The notes under the pieces: model-generated
Databases searched by the model: none
What the model was told of the DNA's origin: nothing
What the model saw: only the letters and a program-made list of their open reading frames with translations
In this document: positions 13,396 to 22,650 of the stretch, one piece after another
How positions within the stretch are numbered: the first letter of the stretch is position 1
How the letters are laid out: each line of letters begins with the position of its first letter
Origin: Halothiobacillaceae bacterium
GTDB taxonomy: Bacteria; Pseudomonadota; Gammaproteobacteria; Halothiobacillales; Halothiobacillaceae
Direction: 5' to 3'
DNA: 35,770 nucleotides
NCBI GenBank assembly: GCA_028696185.1
Contig: JAQVHL010000012.1
Coordinates: 19,924-55,693, forward strand
Program-made: the position numbers and the translations under genes

Positions 13396-16344
13396 ATGAC
13401 GACAGCGCCTCACTTCGGTTTGCTTCGCCTGCTGTTCGTCGGCCTGGGGTATTACCTTCTTGGGCTGCTCGGCCTGTCCATTCCTTATCTCGATTCCCAT
13501 CTGACCTTGGTCTGGCCTGCGTCGGGTCTTGCGCTTGCCGCCCTGCTGCGCTGGGGCCCCGGTATGTGGCCGGGGGTGCTGCTGGGATCGCTCGCTGTCA
13601 ACTTCACCATCGGTTCACCGCTTGCCATGGGTATCGGCGTTGCCGTGGGAAATACGCTCGGCCCCTATCTGGCGGCGCGTGTGCTTTTGGATATGAACTG
13701 GGATCCGCGTCTGCAACGGCGGGAGGATTTGCTGCGTTACCTCCTGGTGGGCGTGATCGGCGGCATGCTGGTGACGTCCAGCAACGGGACGCTCAATCTG
13801 ATCCTGGGCGGGGAGCTGGGCTGGGATGACTGGCCGCATGCCTGGCTGGTCTGGTTCCTGGGAGATGCGGTTGGCGCGCTGATCTTTGGTCTGCCCCTGA
13901 TTACCGCGACCCGCGAGGCCCTGCGCCAGGCCCTGCTCGGGCGACACGCCATCGAAACCCTGCTCCTGCTGGCCTTGATCGTCTTCATCGGTGTGCGCCT
14001 GTTCTGGGTCGAAACCGATGCCGAATTCACATTGCCGCTGATTTTCCTGCCCTTCCTGTTGTTAGGCTGGCTGGCCTTGCGGCGCGGATTGTGGGCCGGA
14101 TCGCTGGCCGCCCTGCTTTTGTCCGTGCTGGCGGTTTCCGGTACCGCGCTCGGGACAGGGCCGTTCCAGAACGATTCGCTGTCTGTTGCCTTGATGATGC
14201 TGTGGTCCTATGTGGCCGTACTGACGCTGATTATCGCGTTGATTACGGCCCTGACGGGCGAGTTGGCCACCAGCGAGGAGCGCAAGCGTCTGGCGCTCGA
14301 TGCAGCTGAAGATGGCGTATGGGACTGGGAGCCTCTGGCGGACCGCCTGTACTGGAACGGTCGCTGTTACGCGATGCTCGGGTATCCGGCGCGCTTCGCA
14401 CTGACTCAGGCGCGCTGGCTGGAGCTTGTCTGCCCGGCGGATCGGGAGCAGGCGCTGACCTTGTTCGAGGCCATGCGTACGGCCGAAGGTGGCAGTGCCG
14501 AATTGCGCATACGCGGGGTGGACGGGCTGGGGCGCTGGGTATTGGTCCGCGGTCGGGCGGTGGGCTTTGATGCCCAGGGGCGCGCACTGCGCGTGGTGGG
14601 CACTTTCGCGGACATCGCCCAGCGCAAGAAAATCGAAGAGGAGCTGATTGAAACCGAATCCCGTTTGCGCACGCTCATTGATTCCACGCCCGATATCATC
14701 TGTTTCAAGGATGGCGCCGGGCGCTGGCTGGAGGCCAATCGCGCGGACCTGGAAATCTTCCATCTCACCGACGTGGATTATCGCGGCAAGACCGACAGCG
14801 AGTTGGCGGATTACACCCTGCCGCTGTACCGCGAGCCATTTACCCTGTGCGAGGCTTCCGATGAAATCGCCTGGCAGGCCGGGCGGGCCTCGCGTGCGGA
14901 AGAAGTGATTCCCCTGGCGGAGGGGGGCGCGCGGGTCTTCGATGTCATCAAGGTGCCGGTCTTTGACGACGATGGTTCGCGCAAGGGGCTGGTCGTGCTC
15001 GGGCGCGACATCACCGCGCTGAAGGACGCCGAGAAGCGCATCCAGCATCAGGCCTACTACGATGCGCTGACGGACCTGCCGAACCGTGTCCTGTTGCACG
15101 AGTGGGCCGAAAAAGCCTTGAATCGCGCCAGTGAAGCAGGGGGCTCGCTGGCCGTGCTGTTTCTGGACCTGGACCGCTTCAAGGAAGTGAACGATTCTCT
15201 GGGGCATGCCGAAGGCGACCGCCTGCTTGTGGAAGTGGCGCGACGTCTGGAAGCGGCGATGGGGCCAGGGCACACCCTGAGCCGTCAGGGAGGGGACGAG
15301 TTCGTGGTGCTGATCCCGTCGGGTGGGCGTGCGTGTGTGGAAGAGATCATGACGCGCATCCGCGAGGCCCTGCGGGAGCCGATTTTCGTTGCCGGGCACA
15401 GCCTGATGGCCAGTGTGTCCATCGGTGTGGCCCTTTACCCGAACGATGGCGAGAGTTTCGACGAACTGCTCAAGAATGCCGATACCGCCCTGTACCGCGC
15501 CAAGAGCGAAGGGCGTGGCATGCATGTTTTCTACGACCGCGAGATGAACCTGGAAACCTTCGAGCGTCTTCTGCTGGCCTCTGCCTTGCGTAAGGCGATT
15601 GTGGAGGGGCAGCTGGAAGCCTATTTCCAGCCCAAGCTCGATTTGCGCAATGGCCGGGTGGTCGGCGCCGAGGCGCTGGTGCGCTGGAATCACCCCGAAC
15701 AGGGGGTGGTGGCGCCGGGCATGTTCATTCCGGTGGCCGAATCCAGCGCCCTGATCATTGAAATTGGCGATTGGATGCTCGATTGCGTGTTTCGCGAACT
15801 GGCTCGCTGGAGTGAGCAAGGCATCGATCCGCCCCCGGTGGCGATCAACCTGTCCGCGCGGCATTTTCGCTCCCCGGACCTGGCCGGGAGCATTGCGGCT
15901 CTGCTGGCCCGCCACGGTGTGGCGCCTTGCTTGATCGAACTGGAGCTGACCGAAGCCACCCTGCTCGAAGCCGGGACGCGCAGCCTGGATAACCTGACCG
16001 CGTTGCGCGAGCTCGGGGTGATGCTGGCCATTGATGATTTCGGCACCGGTTATTCCAGCCTGAGCTATCTCAAGCGCCTGCCGATCCGCACGCTCAAGAT
16101 CGACCAGAGCTTTGTGCGTGACCTGGAGAGCGATGCCGACGACCGCGTGTTGTCGGCCACCATCGTGGCACTGGGACACAGCCTGGGCATGACTGTGGTG
16201 GCCGAAGGCGTGGAAAGCACGGCCCAGGAACGTATCCTGATCGAACAGGGCTGCGATCAGGCGCAGGGCTATTTGTACACCCACCCCTTGCCGAGCAACG
16301 CGTTCACGCAGTGGCTGCAGGCCCACCGGGTGAGCGCGGTCTGA
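13396..16344 (+). CDS. MASE1-PAS-PAS-GGDEF-EAL membrane c-di-GMP signalling protein
   Basis: 982 residues from ATG 13396; the open frame reaches further upstream but only into the tRNA. Residues 1-300 hold about eight hydrophobic helices with the MASE1-type LVWPASGLALAALLRWGPG and NGTLNLILGG. Two PAS-like segments follow (about 310-420 and 425-545), then GGDEF (motif at 632-636) and EAL (about 730-975). The GGDEF motif is intact, but the I-site RxxD is absent (GPGH at that place), so product inhibition is probably lost. The EAL domain keeps EALVRWNH, NLSARHF, ELELTEA, DDFGTGYSS, LKIDQSFV and VAEGVES and looks catalytic. The membrane signal sensed by MASE1 is unknown. The gene lies 47 nt upstream of a second cyclase gene and may form an operon with it. 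Confidence 0.92.
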   Translation: MTTAPHFGLLRLLFVGLGYYLLGLLGLSIPYLDSHLTLVWPASGLALAALLRWGPGMWPGVLLGSLAVNFTIGSPLAMGIGVAVGNTLGPYLAARVLLDMNWDPRLQRREDLLRYLLVGVIGGMLVTSSNGTLNLILGGELGWDDWPHAWLVWFLGDAVGALIFGLPLITATREALRQALLGRHAIETLLLLALIVFIGVRLFWVETDAEFTLPLIFLPFLLLGWLALRRGLWAGSLAALLLSVLAVSGTALGTGPFQNDSLSVALMMLWSYVAVLTLIIALITALTGELATSEERKRLALDAAEDGVWDWEPLADRLYWNGRCYAMLGYPARFALTQARWLELVCPADREQALTLFEAMRTAEGGSAELRIRGVDGLGRWVLVRGRAVGFDAQGRALRVVGTFADIAQRKKIEEELIETESRLRTLIDSTPDIICFKDGAGRWLEANRADLEIFHLTDVDYRGKTDSELADYTLPLYREPFTLCEASDEIAWQAGRASRAEEVIPLAEGGARVFDVIKVPVFDDDGSRKGLVVLGRDITALKDAEKRIQHQAYYDALTDLPNRVLLHEWAEKALNRASEAGGSLAVLFLDLDRFKEVNDSLGHAEGDRLLVEVARRLEAAMGPGHTLSRQGGDEFVVLIPSGGRACVEEIMTRIREALREPIFVAGHSLMASVSIGVALYPNDGESFDELLKNADTALYRAKSEGRGMHVFYDREMNLETFERLLLASALRKAIVEGQLEAYFQPKLDLRNGRVVGAEALVRWNHPEQGVVAPGMFIPVAESSALIIEIGDWMLDCVFRELARWSEQGIDPPPVAINLSARHFRSPDLAGSIAALLARHGVAPCLIELELTEATLLEAGTRSLDNLTALRELGVMLAIDDFGTGYSSLSYLKRLPIRTLKIDQSFVRDLESDADDRVLSATIVALGHSLGMTVVAEGVESTAQERILIEQGCDQAQGYLYTHPLPSNAFTQWLQAHRVSAV

Positions 16345-16391
16345 CCGCGTGTTGAAAAGCGTTTTCAAACGCGGGGTTGAATCGGAGCATC

Positions 16392-17774
16392 ATGACTATG
16401 TCGAGCAGTACGCAGCAGGACCGCGCCGAATGGCATGCGCGTTTCGAATCCACGCCCGAGCAGGTGCGTCTTGCGGTGCAGCGTGTGCTCGTCGGGCAGA
16501 AGCAGGCGCTTGCGGACCTGTTCTACCAGCGTATGCTGGATGACCCCAATGCGCGGGTCTACCTGACGCACGACGCGGTGCATGCCCGTCTTCACAGTGC
16601 CATGCAGCGCTGGATAGAGACGCTTTTTTCCTGCGGTAACGCCGAGTCCTTTGTAGCCGCCATGGCCATGCAGCGGCACGTCGGTGATGTGCATGCGCGG
16701 GTGGATGTGCCAGTCAATATCGTGGCGCGGGGTATGCGCGTTCTCAAGGCACGCATGAGCGAGCTGGTGCTGGGGCCGGACATGGCGCCAGAGCAGGCCA
16801 TTCCCGCCCTGCGTTATGTTTCCGACCTGGTCGATCTGGCTTTCGAGGTGATGAGCGCGGCGTATGTTACCGCGCACGAGCGGGTGGCGCGTGCCGACGA
16901 AGCCTATCGCATGTTTGCCTTCGGACAGAACATGTCGCTTGAGCGCGAGCGGCAGCGGGCAGCCCTCCTGGATTGGGAAAACCAGTTCTTCATCACCTTG
17001 ATGGGCGGCCCGGACACGTCGCCCTTGCCCACCCTCGGTGAATCGGCTTTCGGTCTGTGGCTGTACCACAAGGCCAGTGCGGTGTTCGAAGGCAGTGCGG
17101 AGCTTCCGGCCCTGCGCGAGGGCCTGCAACGCATCGACGAGGTGCTGATTCCCCAATGCCGGGCCTGGCTTGCGGATCTGGCTCATGAAGAAATGCGCCT
17201 GCTCATCAAGCGCATCCAGAACGAATCGCGCCAGATCAAGTTCCTGCTGGCCACCCTGTTCGAGCATTTCGTTGAAATGGAAAGTGGCAAGGACGCGCTG
17301 ACGCAGCTGCTCAACCGGCGCTTTCTGCCGGCTGTGCTCGCGCGCGAAGCCGAGCTATGCCGACGGCAGGGCAAGCATTTCGCGCTGCTCCTGCTCGATG
17401 TGGATCATTTCAAGTTCATCAACGATGAGTTCGGTCACGAAGCGGGTGACCGCATCCTGCAGCAAGTGGCGGGTGTCTTGCTCAACAGCGTGCGTGCGGG
17501 CGATTTCGTGTTCCGGTATGGTGGGGAGGAGTTTCTCCTGCTGCTGGTTGAGGTCGACCCGGATCGGGCCCTGGCCCTGGCAGAGAAAATTCGTAAGCGG
17601 GTGGAAAGCGAGCCCTTCCTGATCCCTAACGGTCGTAGTCATCATGTGACGGTTAGCGTGGGAGGAGCTATTTTCGATGGGCATCCGGACTACCAGCGTT
17701 TGATTAACCATGCGGATGAAGCCCTGTATCGCGCTAAATCAGGCGGGCGGAATCGCAGTGTGATGGCCGCTTAG
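16392..17774 (+). CDS. dosC: Globin-coupled diguanylate cyclase (DosC-like oxygen sensor)
   Basis: 460 residues from ATG 16392 (GGAG just upstream), matching the length of E. coli DosC/YddV. Residues 1-~165 form a globin-coupled sensor domain: H101 in GDVHARVDVP fits the proximal haem ligand and Y45 the distal tyrosine that contacts bound oxygen. A helical middle domain follows (about 170-295). The C-terminal GGDEF domain carries GGEEF at 377-381 with an RAGD I-site five residues before. It should make c-di-GMP from GTP in the cytoplasm in response to oxygen or another haem ligand. E. coli dosC is paired with the phosphodiesterase dosP; here the neighbour is a MASE1 GGDEF-EAL gene instead. 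A perfect terminator hairpin follows. Confidence 0.9.
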   Translation: MTMSSSTQQDRAEWHARFESTPEQVRLAVQRVLVGQKQALADLFYQRMLDDPNARVYLTHDAVHARLHSAMQRWIETLFSCGNAESFVAAMAMQRHVGDVHARVDVPVNIVARGMRVLKARMSELVLGPDMAPEQAIPALRYVSDLVDLAFEVMSAAYVTAHERVARADEAYRMFAFGQNMSLERERQRAALLDWENQFFITLMGGPDTSPLPTLGESAFGLWLYHKASAVFEGSAELPALREGLQRIDEVLIPQCRAWLADLAHEEMRLLIKRIQNESRQIKFLLATLFEHFVEMESGKDALTQLLNRRFLPAVLAREAELCRRQGKHFALLLLDVDHFKFINDEFGHEAGDRILQQVAGVLLNSVRAGDFVFRYGGEEFLLLLVEVDPDRALALAEKIRKRVESEPFLIPNGRSHHVTVSVGGAIFDGHPDYQRLINHADEALYRAKSGGRNRSVMAA

Positions 17775-17807
17775 CTTGCATCCTTCATTTTTGCCAAATC
17801 CGGACAG

Positions 17808-17830
17808 AAAAAGGGCTGGACGCCCTTTTT
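17808..17830. terminator. Intrinsic terminator after the globin cyclase gene
   Basis: AAAAAGGGC, loop TGGAC, GCCCTTTTT: nine perfect pairs with a T-tract on the 3' side and an A-tract on the 5' side, so it can work in both directions. It separates the c-di-GMP genes from the rsx operon. Confidence 0.85.
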
Positions 17831-17845
17831 CAACATCCAGATAAT
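17817..17845 (+). promoter_or_regulatory. Candidate rsx operon promoter
   Basis: TGGACG (17817-17822, 4 of 6 match to the -35 consensus), a 17-nt spacer, and GATAAT (17840-17845, 5 of 6). The -35 lies within the loop and 3' arm of the upstream terminator. The leader to the rsxA ATG would be about 30 nt. Confidence 0.4.
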
Positions 17846-17882
17846 CCATGACGGAATTTTTTCCTCGCAACCGGCGAGCCCA

Positions 17883-18464
17883 ATGGCTGAATACGCGATC
17901 ATTCTTGTCAGTACCGTGCTGGTCAATAACTTCGTTCTGGTGAAGTTTCTCGGGCTGTGCCCGTTCATGGGCGTGTCGAAAAAGCTCGAAACGGCCATTG
18001 GCATGTCCCTGGCCACAACCTTCGTGCTCACCCTGTCTTCCGTGCTCAGCTACCTGACCAACGATCTGCTGCTCGAACCCCTGGGCTTGGGGTATCTGCG
18101 CACCATCGCCTTCATCGTCGTCATCGCCGTGGTGGTCAATTTCACTGAAATGGTGGTCAGGAAGACCAGCCCGTTGCTGCATAACGTACTGGGCATCTAC
18201 CTGCCGCTCATCACCACCAACTGCGCCGTGCTGGGGGTGGCACTGCTGAACGTGCAGACCGGGCACGGCTTTGTCGAGTCCGCCCTGTACGGCTTCGGTG
18301 CGGCGCTCGGGTTTTCACTGGTGCTGGTGCTGTTTTCCGCCTTGCGTGAGCGCCTGGCGAGTGCCGACGTGCCGGCCCCGTTCCAGGGCGTGCCCATTGG
18401 TCTGGTTACCGCAGGCTTGATGGCGCTGGCCTTCATGGGCTTCGCAGGACTGGTGAAGACCTGA
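17883..18464 (+). CDS. rsxA: Rnf/Rsx electron transport complex subunit A
   Basis: 193 residues, the usual length. It is an integral inner-membrane protein with about six helices and the RnfA/NqrE signatures [18 protein letters not shown] and [16 protein letters not shown]; the two half-membrane cysteines in those blocks are thought to hold the membrane Fe-S centre. It belongs to the six-subunit complex that moves electrons between NAD(H) and ferredoxin with ion transport, or in enterics keeps SoxR reduced. First gene of rsxABCDGE; rsxB follows after 5 nt. Confidence 0.97.
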   Translation: MAEYAIILVSTVLVNNFVLVKFLGLCPFMGVSKKLETAIGMSLATTFVLTLSSVLSYLTNDLLLEPLGLGYLRTIAFIVVIAVVVNFTEMVVRKTSPLLHNVLGIYLPLITTNCAVLGVALLNVQTGHGFVESALYGFGAALGFSLVLVLFSALRERLASADVPAPFQGVPIGLVTAGLMALAFMGFAGLVKT

Positions 18465-18469
18465 CGCCC

Positions 18470-19069
18470 ATGCTGACCGCCATTCTCGTCTTTGCCGTGC
18501 TTGCCCTCGTTTTCGGTGCCCTGCTGGGGTATTCCGCGCAGAAATTCCATGTCGAGGGCGATCCGCTTGCCGACCGCATCGACGCACTCCTGCCGCAGAC
18601 CCAGTGCGGCCAGTGTGGTTTTCCCGGTTGTCGCCCCTATGCCGAAGCCATCGCGCGAGGCGAGGCAGACATCAACCAGTGCCCGCCGGGCGGGCAGGCC
18701 ACGGTCGATGCACTGGCCGATCTGCTGGGTGTCGAATCCAAGCCGCTCAATCCGGAAAACGGCCCGGAAAAACCGAAAATGCTGGCGGTCATCGACGAAA
18801 ACCTGTGCATCGGCTGCACCCTGTGCATCCAGGCCTGCCCGGTGGATGCCATCCTGGGCGCGGCGAAGCAGATGCACACCGTCATTGCCAGCGAATGCAC
18901 GGGCTGTGAGCTGTGTGTCGCGCCCTGTCCGGTGGATTGCATCGCCATGGTGCCCCTGCCGGTGAAACCGGAAACCTGGAAATGGCCCCTGCCGGACGAT
19001 GTCGCGACGGGCACGGCGGCCGATCGGGGGATGCCTCAGGCGGCGAATGGGGCAGGGGAGGCGCATTGA
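18470..19069 (+). CDS. rsxB: Rnf/Rsx electron transport complex subunit B (ferredoxin-type)
   Basis: 199 residues. One N-terminal membrane helix is followed by the four-cysteine [4Fe-4S] segment CGQCGFPGC with a later QCPPGG. Two ferredoxin-type clusters come next, [12 protein letters not shown] and [12 protein letters not shown]. RnfB passes electrons between soluble ferredoxin and the membrane subunits. The tail after about residue 165 is a short variable extension. The stop TGA shares one base with the rsxC ATG, so translation is probably coupled. Confidence 0.97.
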   Translation: MLTAILVFAVLALVFGALLGYSAQKFHVEGDPLADRIDALLPQTQCGQCGFPGCRPYAEAIARGEADINQCPPGGQATVDALADLLGVESKPLNPENGPEKPKMLAVIDENLCIGCTLCIQACPVDAILGAAKQMHTVIASECTGCELCVAPCPVDCIAMVPLPVKPETWKWPLPDDVATGTAADRGMPQAANGAGEAH

Positions 19070-20967
19070 TGCTGGGCAAACTCATCCGCTATGCCCGCCG
19101 CGCGGGCGGAACGCCGACGACGCATGCCGAAGAAGCCAACAAACGCCTGACGCGGGAAGCGCCCATCCGCCCGGCGCCCTTGCCTGAGCAATTGATTCTT
19201 CCGCTGGCGATGCACATCGGTCAGCCGGCCCGAGCGCTGGTGAAACCGGGTGATCGCGTGCGCCGGGGGCAGCGCATTGCCCGTGCCGATGGATTCGTCA
19301 GTGCGCCGGTGCATGCGAGCACCTCCGGCGTGGTGCGGGCCATCGAAGCGCGACCGGTGCCGCACCCTTCGGGGCTGTCCTCGCCTTGCATTGTCATTGA
19401 CGTCGATGGTCTGGACGAGCCGGCCGAGGTTCTGGAGCCGTACCCGGATTACCTTGAACGCGACCCGCTGCTGCTGCGCAACCGGGTGCGTGAGGCGGGT
19501 ATCGTCGGCCTGGGCGGCGCCGTCTTCCCTTCCGCCGTCAAGCTGGCCGTGCCCGCCCACGAGCCCATTCACACCGTGATCCTCAACGGCGCCGAATGCG
19601 AGGACTACATCACCTGCGATGACCGCCTGATGCGCGAGCGCGCCCCGGAAGTCATCGAGGGCGCCTTGGTCCTGATGCACATGACCGGGGCGGGGCAGTG
19701 TCTGATCGGCGTCGAGGACAACAAACCCGAGGCCATGGACGCCCTCAATCAGGTCATCCGGCTGTTTGGCGAGACCCGGCGCATCCAGGTTCGCGCCGTA
19801 CCCAGCCAGTACCCCGCCGGTGCGGAAAAGCAGCTCATCCGGACGCTGACGGGCAAGGAAATCCCCCGTGAGCGTCATGCCAGCGAAGAGGGCATCGTGG
19901 GGCAGAACGTTGCCACGGCCGCCGCCATCTGGCGTGCCGTGGTGCGTGGCGAGCCGATGATCTCGCGCGTGGTCACCCTGACCGGGCGTGGCCTGCGCGA
20001 GGCGGGCAACTGGGACGTACGGCTGGGCACGCCCACCGGTGCGCTGATCGAGCGCGTGGCCGGTGGCTATGCTCCGGATGTGGCCCGCTTGCTGATGGGC
20101 GGGCCGATGATGGGCATTGCACTGCACAGCGACGAGGTGCCTGTCGTCAAGGCCAGCAACTGTTTCCTGGCCTTGTGCGAAGACGAAGTCACGCCCACGC
20201 TCGATCCGATGCCCTGTATTCGCTGCGGTGCCTGCGCGGAAGCCTGTCCGGTACGGCTGCTGCCCCAGCAGCTGTACTGGTTCTCCCGTGGGCGTGAGTT
20301 CGACAAGGCCGAAGTGCATCATCTGTTCGATTGCATTGAATGCGGCTGCTGCGCTACCGCCTGCCCGTCGAATATTCCGCTGGTGCAGTACTTCCGCTTT
20401 GCCAAGAACGAAATCTGGGCACAGGAACGTGAGCGTCTCAAGGCGGCCCAGGCGCGCGAGCGGCATGAATTCCGTCTGGCGCGCATCGAGCGCGAAAAGC
20501 GCGAACGCGAGGACGCCATGGCACGCAAACGCGAAGCCCTCGCCGCTGCCCAGAGTGCGGCCCAGAGTGCTGCACAGAATTCGGCCCATAATTCGGACGA
20601 TAACGCTGCTCCAAGCGCAGACGAGGCACGTCAGGCGGCCATTCAGGCGGCAATGGCACGGGCCAGGGCACGTAAGGAAGCGATAGCGTCTGCCGCCGCC
20701 ACCCCGGTTGCGTCCACGCCTGTCGAAGAAAAGCCCGAGGCCACGGCGGCGCTGAGTGAGGAGCAGCTGGCGAAGATCCGCGAAGCCAAGGCCCGTCGCG
20801 ATGCCCGCAAGGTCGGCGAGGCCGCACCAGCCTCCGCCGTCTCCGAACCCGCGCCTGTCGAAGAAAAGCCCGCGGCCACGGCGGCGCTGAACGAGGAGCA
20901 GCTGGCGAAGATCCGCGAAGCGAAGGCGCGACGTGATGCACGACGCGGCTCGCCGCCCGCTTCCTGA
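19069..20967 (+). CDS. rsxC: Rnf/Rsx electron transport complex subunit C
   Basis: 632 residues from ATG 19069; the open frame extends upstream only inside rsxB. The N-terminal half has the RnfC barrel-sandwich and Complex1-51K-like NADH/FMN domain (VREAGIVGLGGAVFPSAVKL, NGAECEDYITCDDRLM). Two [4Fe-4S] motifs follow, CIRCGACAEACP and CIECGCCATACP. After about residue 450 comes a long charged Ala/Arg/Glu helix with a 45-codon repeat near the end (20717-20811 and 20852-20946), each copy carrying EEQLAKIREAKARRDAR. Such extensions are known in gammaproteobacterial RnfC proteins and vary in length. It is the NADH-facing, peripheral subunit. Confidence 0.96.
   Translation: MLGKLIRYARRAGGTPTTHAEEANKRLTREAPIRPAPLPEQLILPLAMHIGQPARALVKPGDRVRRGQRIARADGFVSAPVHASTSGVVRAIEARPVPHPSGLSSPCIVIDVDGLDEPAEVLEPYPDYLERDPLLLRNRVREAGIVGLGGAVFPSAVKLAVPAHEPIHTVILNGAECEDYITCDDRLMRERAPEVIEGALVLMHMTGAGQCLIGVEDNKPEAMDALNQVIRLFGETRRIQVRAVPSQYPAGAEKQLIRTLTGKEIPRERHASEEGIVGQNVATAAAIWRAVVRGEPMISRVVTLTGRGLREAGNWDVRLGTPTGALIERVAGGYAPDVARLLMGGPMMGIALHSDEVPVVKASNCFLALCEDEVTPTLDPMPCIRCGACAEACPVRLLPQQLYWFSRGREFDKAEVHHLFDCIECGCCATACPSNIPLVQYFRFAKNEIWAQERERLKAAQARERHEFRLARIEREKREREDAMARKREALAAAQSAAQSAAQNSAHNSDDNAAPSADEARQAAIQAAMARARARKEAIASAAATPVASTPVEEKPEATAALSEEQLAKIREAKARRDARKVGEAAPASAVSEPAPVEEKPAATAALNEEQLAKIREAKARRDARRGSPPAS
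20717..20946 (+). repeat. Two-copy 135-bp-period tandem repeat in the rsxC tail
   Basis: Two near-identical ~95-bp blocks (20717-20811 and 20852-20946), offset by 135 bp (45 codons), each encoding EEKP-x-ATAAL-x-EEQLAKIREAKARRDAR. The differences are mostly synonymous or single substitutions. The period is a multiple of three, so unit gain or loss keeps the frame. Confidence 0.85.
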
Positions 20968-20984
20968 GAAGGACCCTTTCGAGC

Positions 20985-22004
20985 ATGCGTTTTAAAGTCG
21001 ATACATCCCCGTTTCCTGGCAGTGGCAAGAGCGTCGGCGGCCTCATGTGGCAGGTCTGCGCGGCGCTGGTGCCGGGCACCCTGGTTGCCCTTTATGTCAT
21101 GGGCTGGGGCGTGCTGTTCAACGTCCTGCTGGCGGTGGCCGCCGGGCTGGCAGCCGAGGCGCTGATGCTTCTCCTGCGTGGCCGGCCGGTGCGTCCGTTC
21201 CTGAGCGATGGCAGCGTGGTGCTCACCGGCTGGCTTCTGGGCCTGTGCCTGCCTGCTCTTGCGCCCTGGTGGATTCCGGTGGTCGGCATGCTGTTCGCGG
21301 TGGTGGTGGCCAAGCAGCTTTACGGCGGGCTGGGCTATAACCTGTTCAACCCGGCCATGGTGGGCTATGTCGTCCTGCTGATTTCCTTCCCGCGCGAGAT
21401 GACGCGCTGGCCTATCCCCCAGGGCGAGCTGCCGGGCTTTGGCGAATCCCTGGGGATCGTGTTCGGCGCCGCACCGCAAGCGGGTTGGGACAGCGTGACC
21501 GGGGCCACGCCGCTGGATGCGCTGCGTACCGTGCTCTCGCATGAGGGGGTGGTGCAGACGGCCCTGCAGGGCCCCGCCTTCGGCTGGCTGGGGGGGCAGG
21601 GCAGCGAATGGGTGGTGCTGGCCTTTCTGGCCGGGGGGCTGTGGCTGCTCTGGCGCGGCGTGATACGCTGGCACATCCCGGTGGCAGTGCTTACCAGCCT
21701 GCTCCTGGTTTCCGGCCTGTTCTGGCTGATTGACCCTGCGCATCATGCCTCGCCCTTGCTGCATCTGTTCGCCGGGGCGGCTGTTTTCGGCGCTTTTTTC
21801 ATTGCCACCGATCCCGTGACGGCCTCGACTACCGTGCTTGGCCGGCTGGTGTTCGGCGCCGGGATAGGGCTGTTGATCTATCTGATCCGCGCCTTCGGCG
21901 GGTATCCCGATGGGGTCGCCTTCGCGGTGTTGCTGATGAATCTGGCCGTGCCGCTGATCGATTACTACACCCGGCCCAGGGTATTCGGGCATGGGCGGGA
22001 CTGA
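20985..22004 (+). CDS. rsxD: Rnf/Rsx electron transport complex subunit D
   Basis: 339 residues with about nine or ten hydrophobic helices. The flavin attachment motif is VTGATPLDAL, with T175 the expected site for covalent FMN through a phosphoester bond. GYNLFNPAMVGY and FIATDPVTASTT are typical RnfD/NqrB blocks. It forms part of the ion-conducting membrane core. It starts 17 nt after rsxC with GAGAAGGA in front of the ATG. Confidence 0.96.
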   Translation: MRFKVDTSPFPGSGKSVGGLMWQVCAALVPGTLVALYVMGWGVLFNVLLAVAAGLAAEALMLLLRGRPVRPFLSDGSVVLTGWLLGLCLPALAPWWIPVVGMLFAVVVAKQLYGGLGYNLFNPAMVGYVVLLISFPREMTRWPIPQGELPGFGESLGIVFGAAPQAGWDSVTGATPLDALRTVLSHEGVVQTALQGPAFGWLGGQGSEWVVLAFLAGGLWLLWRGVIRWHIPVAVLTSLLLVSGLFWLIDPAHHASPLLHLFAGAAVFGAFFIATDPVTASTTVLGRLVFGAGIGLLIYLIRAFGGYPDGVAFAVLLMNLAVPLIDYYTRPRVFGHGRD

Positions 22005-22008
22005 GCCT

Positions 22009-22650
22009 ATGGACTATCGTCAGATTGGCTTGACGGCAGCGCTGCTGACCTTTTTCACCGTGATCGGCATCGGCGTGGTGTCCCTGACCCACGAGAAAAC
22101 CGCCGCCGACATCGCGCGCAACGAGCATCTGTCTCTCGTACAGCGTCTGAGCGCCGTGTTGCCGGTGGGGGAATACGACAACGACCCTTCGGCGGATCGT
22201 CTGAGCCTGCCGCCTGATCCGCGCCTGGGTACGCGCGCCCCGTCTACCGCCTGGCTGGCTCGCCGCGAGGGGCGGGTGGTGGCCGTGGTGCTCGCGCCGG
22301 TGGCCCGGGGGGGCTACAGTGGCGATATTCACTTGCTGGTCGGTGCGCGGCTGGACGGCACCCTGACCGGGGTGCGCGTGACCCAGCACAAGGAAACGCC
22401 GGGTTTGGGCGATCCGATCGAAGAAAGCAAATCCGACTGGATTCATCGCTTCACCGGCAAGTCGCTGGGCAACCCGGCGCCGTCGGGCTGGGCGGTGAAA
22501 AAGGACGGTGGCGCGTTTGACCAGTTTACCGGTGCGACCATCACCCCGCGTGCGGTGGTGGGCGCGGTGCGCAGTGCGCTGGAATATGTACGGGATGAAT
22601 CGCCCCGTCTGATGCAGGAGAAGCCCGATGTCCGCTCCTCGCCTGACTGA
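22009..22650 (+). CDS. rsxG: Rnf/Rsx electron transport complex subunit G
   Basis: 213 residues from ATG 22009. ATG 21991, inside the end of rsxD, would add six residues (MGGTEP) and cannot be excluded. One N-terminal membrane helix is followed by a periplasmic FMN-binding domain. [11 protein letters not shown] (T174-T177) is the covalent FMN motif, with T177 the attachment residue. [19 protein letters not shown] is the other conserved block. The final ~20 residues overlap the start of rsxE by 23 nt. Confidence 0.95.
   Translation: MDYRQIGLTAALLTFFTVIGIGVVSLTHEKTAADIARNEHLSLVQRLSAVLPVGEYDNDPSADRLSLPPDPRLGTRAPSTAWLARREGRVVAVVLAPVARGGYSGDIHLLVGARLDGTLTGVRVTQHKETPGLGDPIEESKSDWIHRFTGKSLGNPAPSGWAVKKDGGAFDQFTGATITPRAVVGAVRSALEYVRDESPRLMQEKPDVRSSPD

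Noticed and set aside
14062-16368. 768-residue minus-strand open frame
   Set aside because: Antisense shadow of the MASE1-GGDEF-EAL gene; no recognisable domain.
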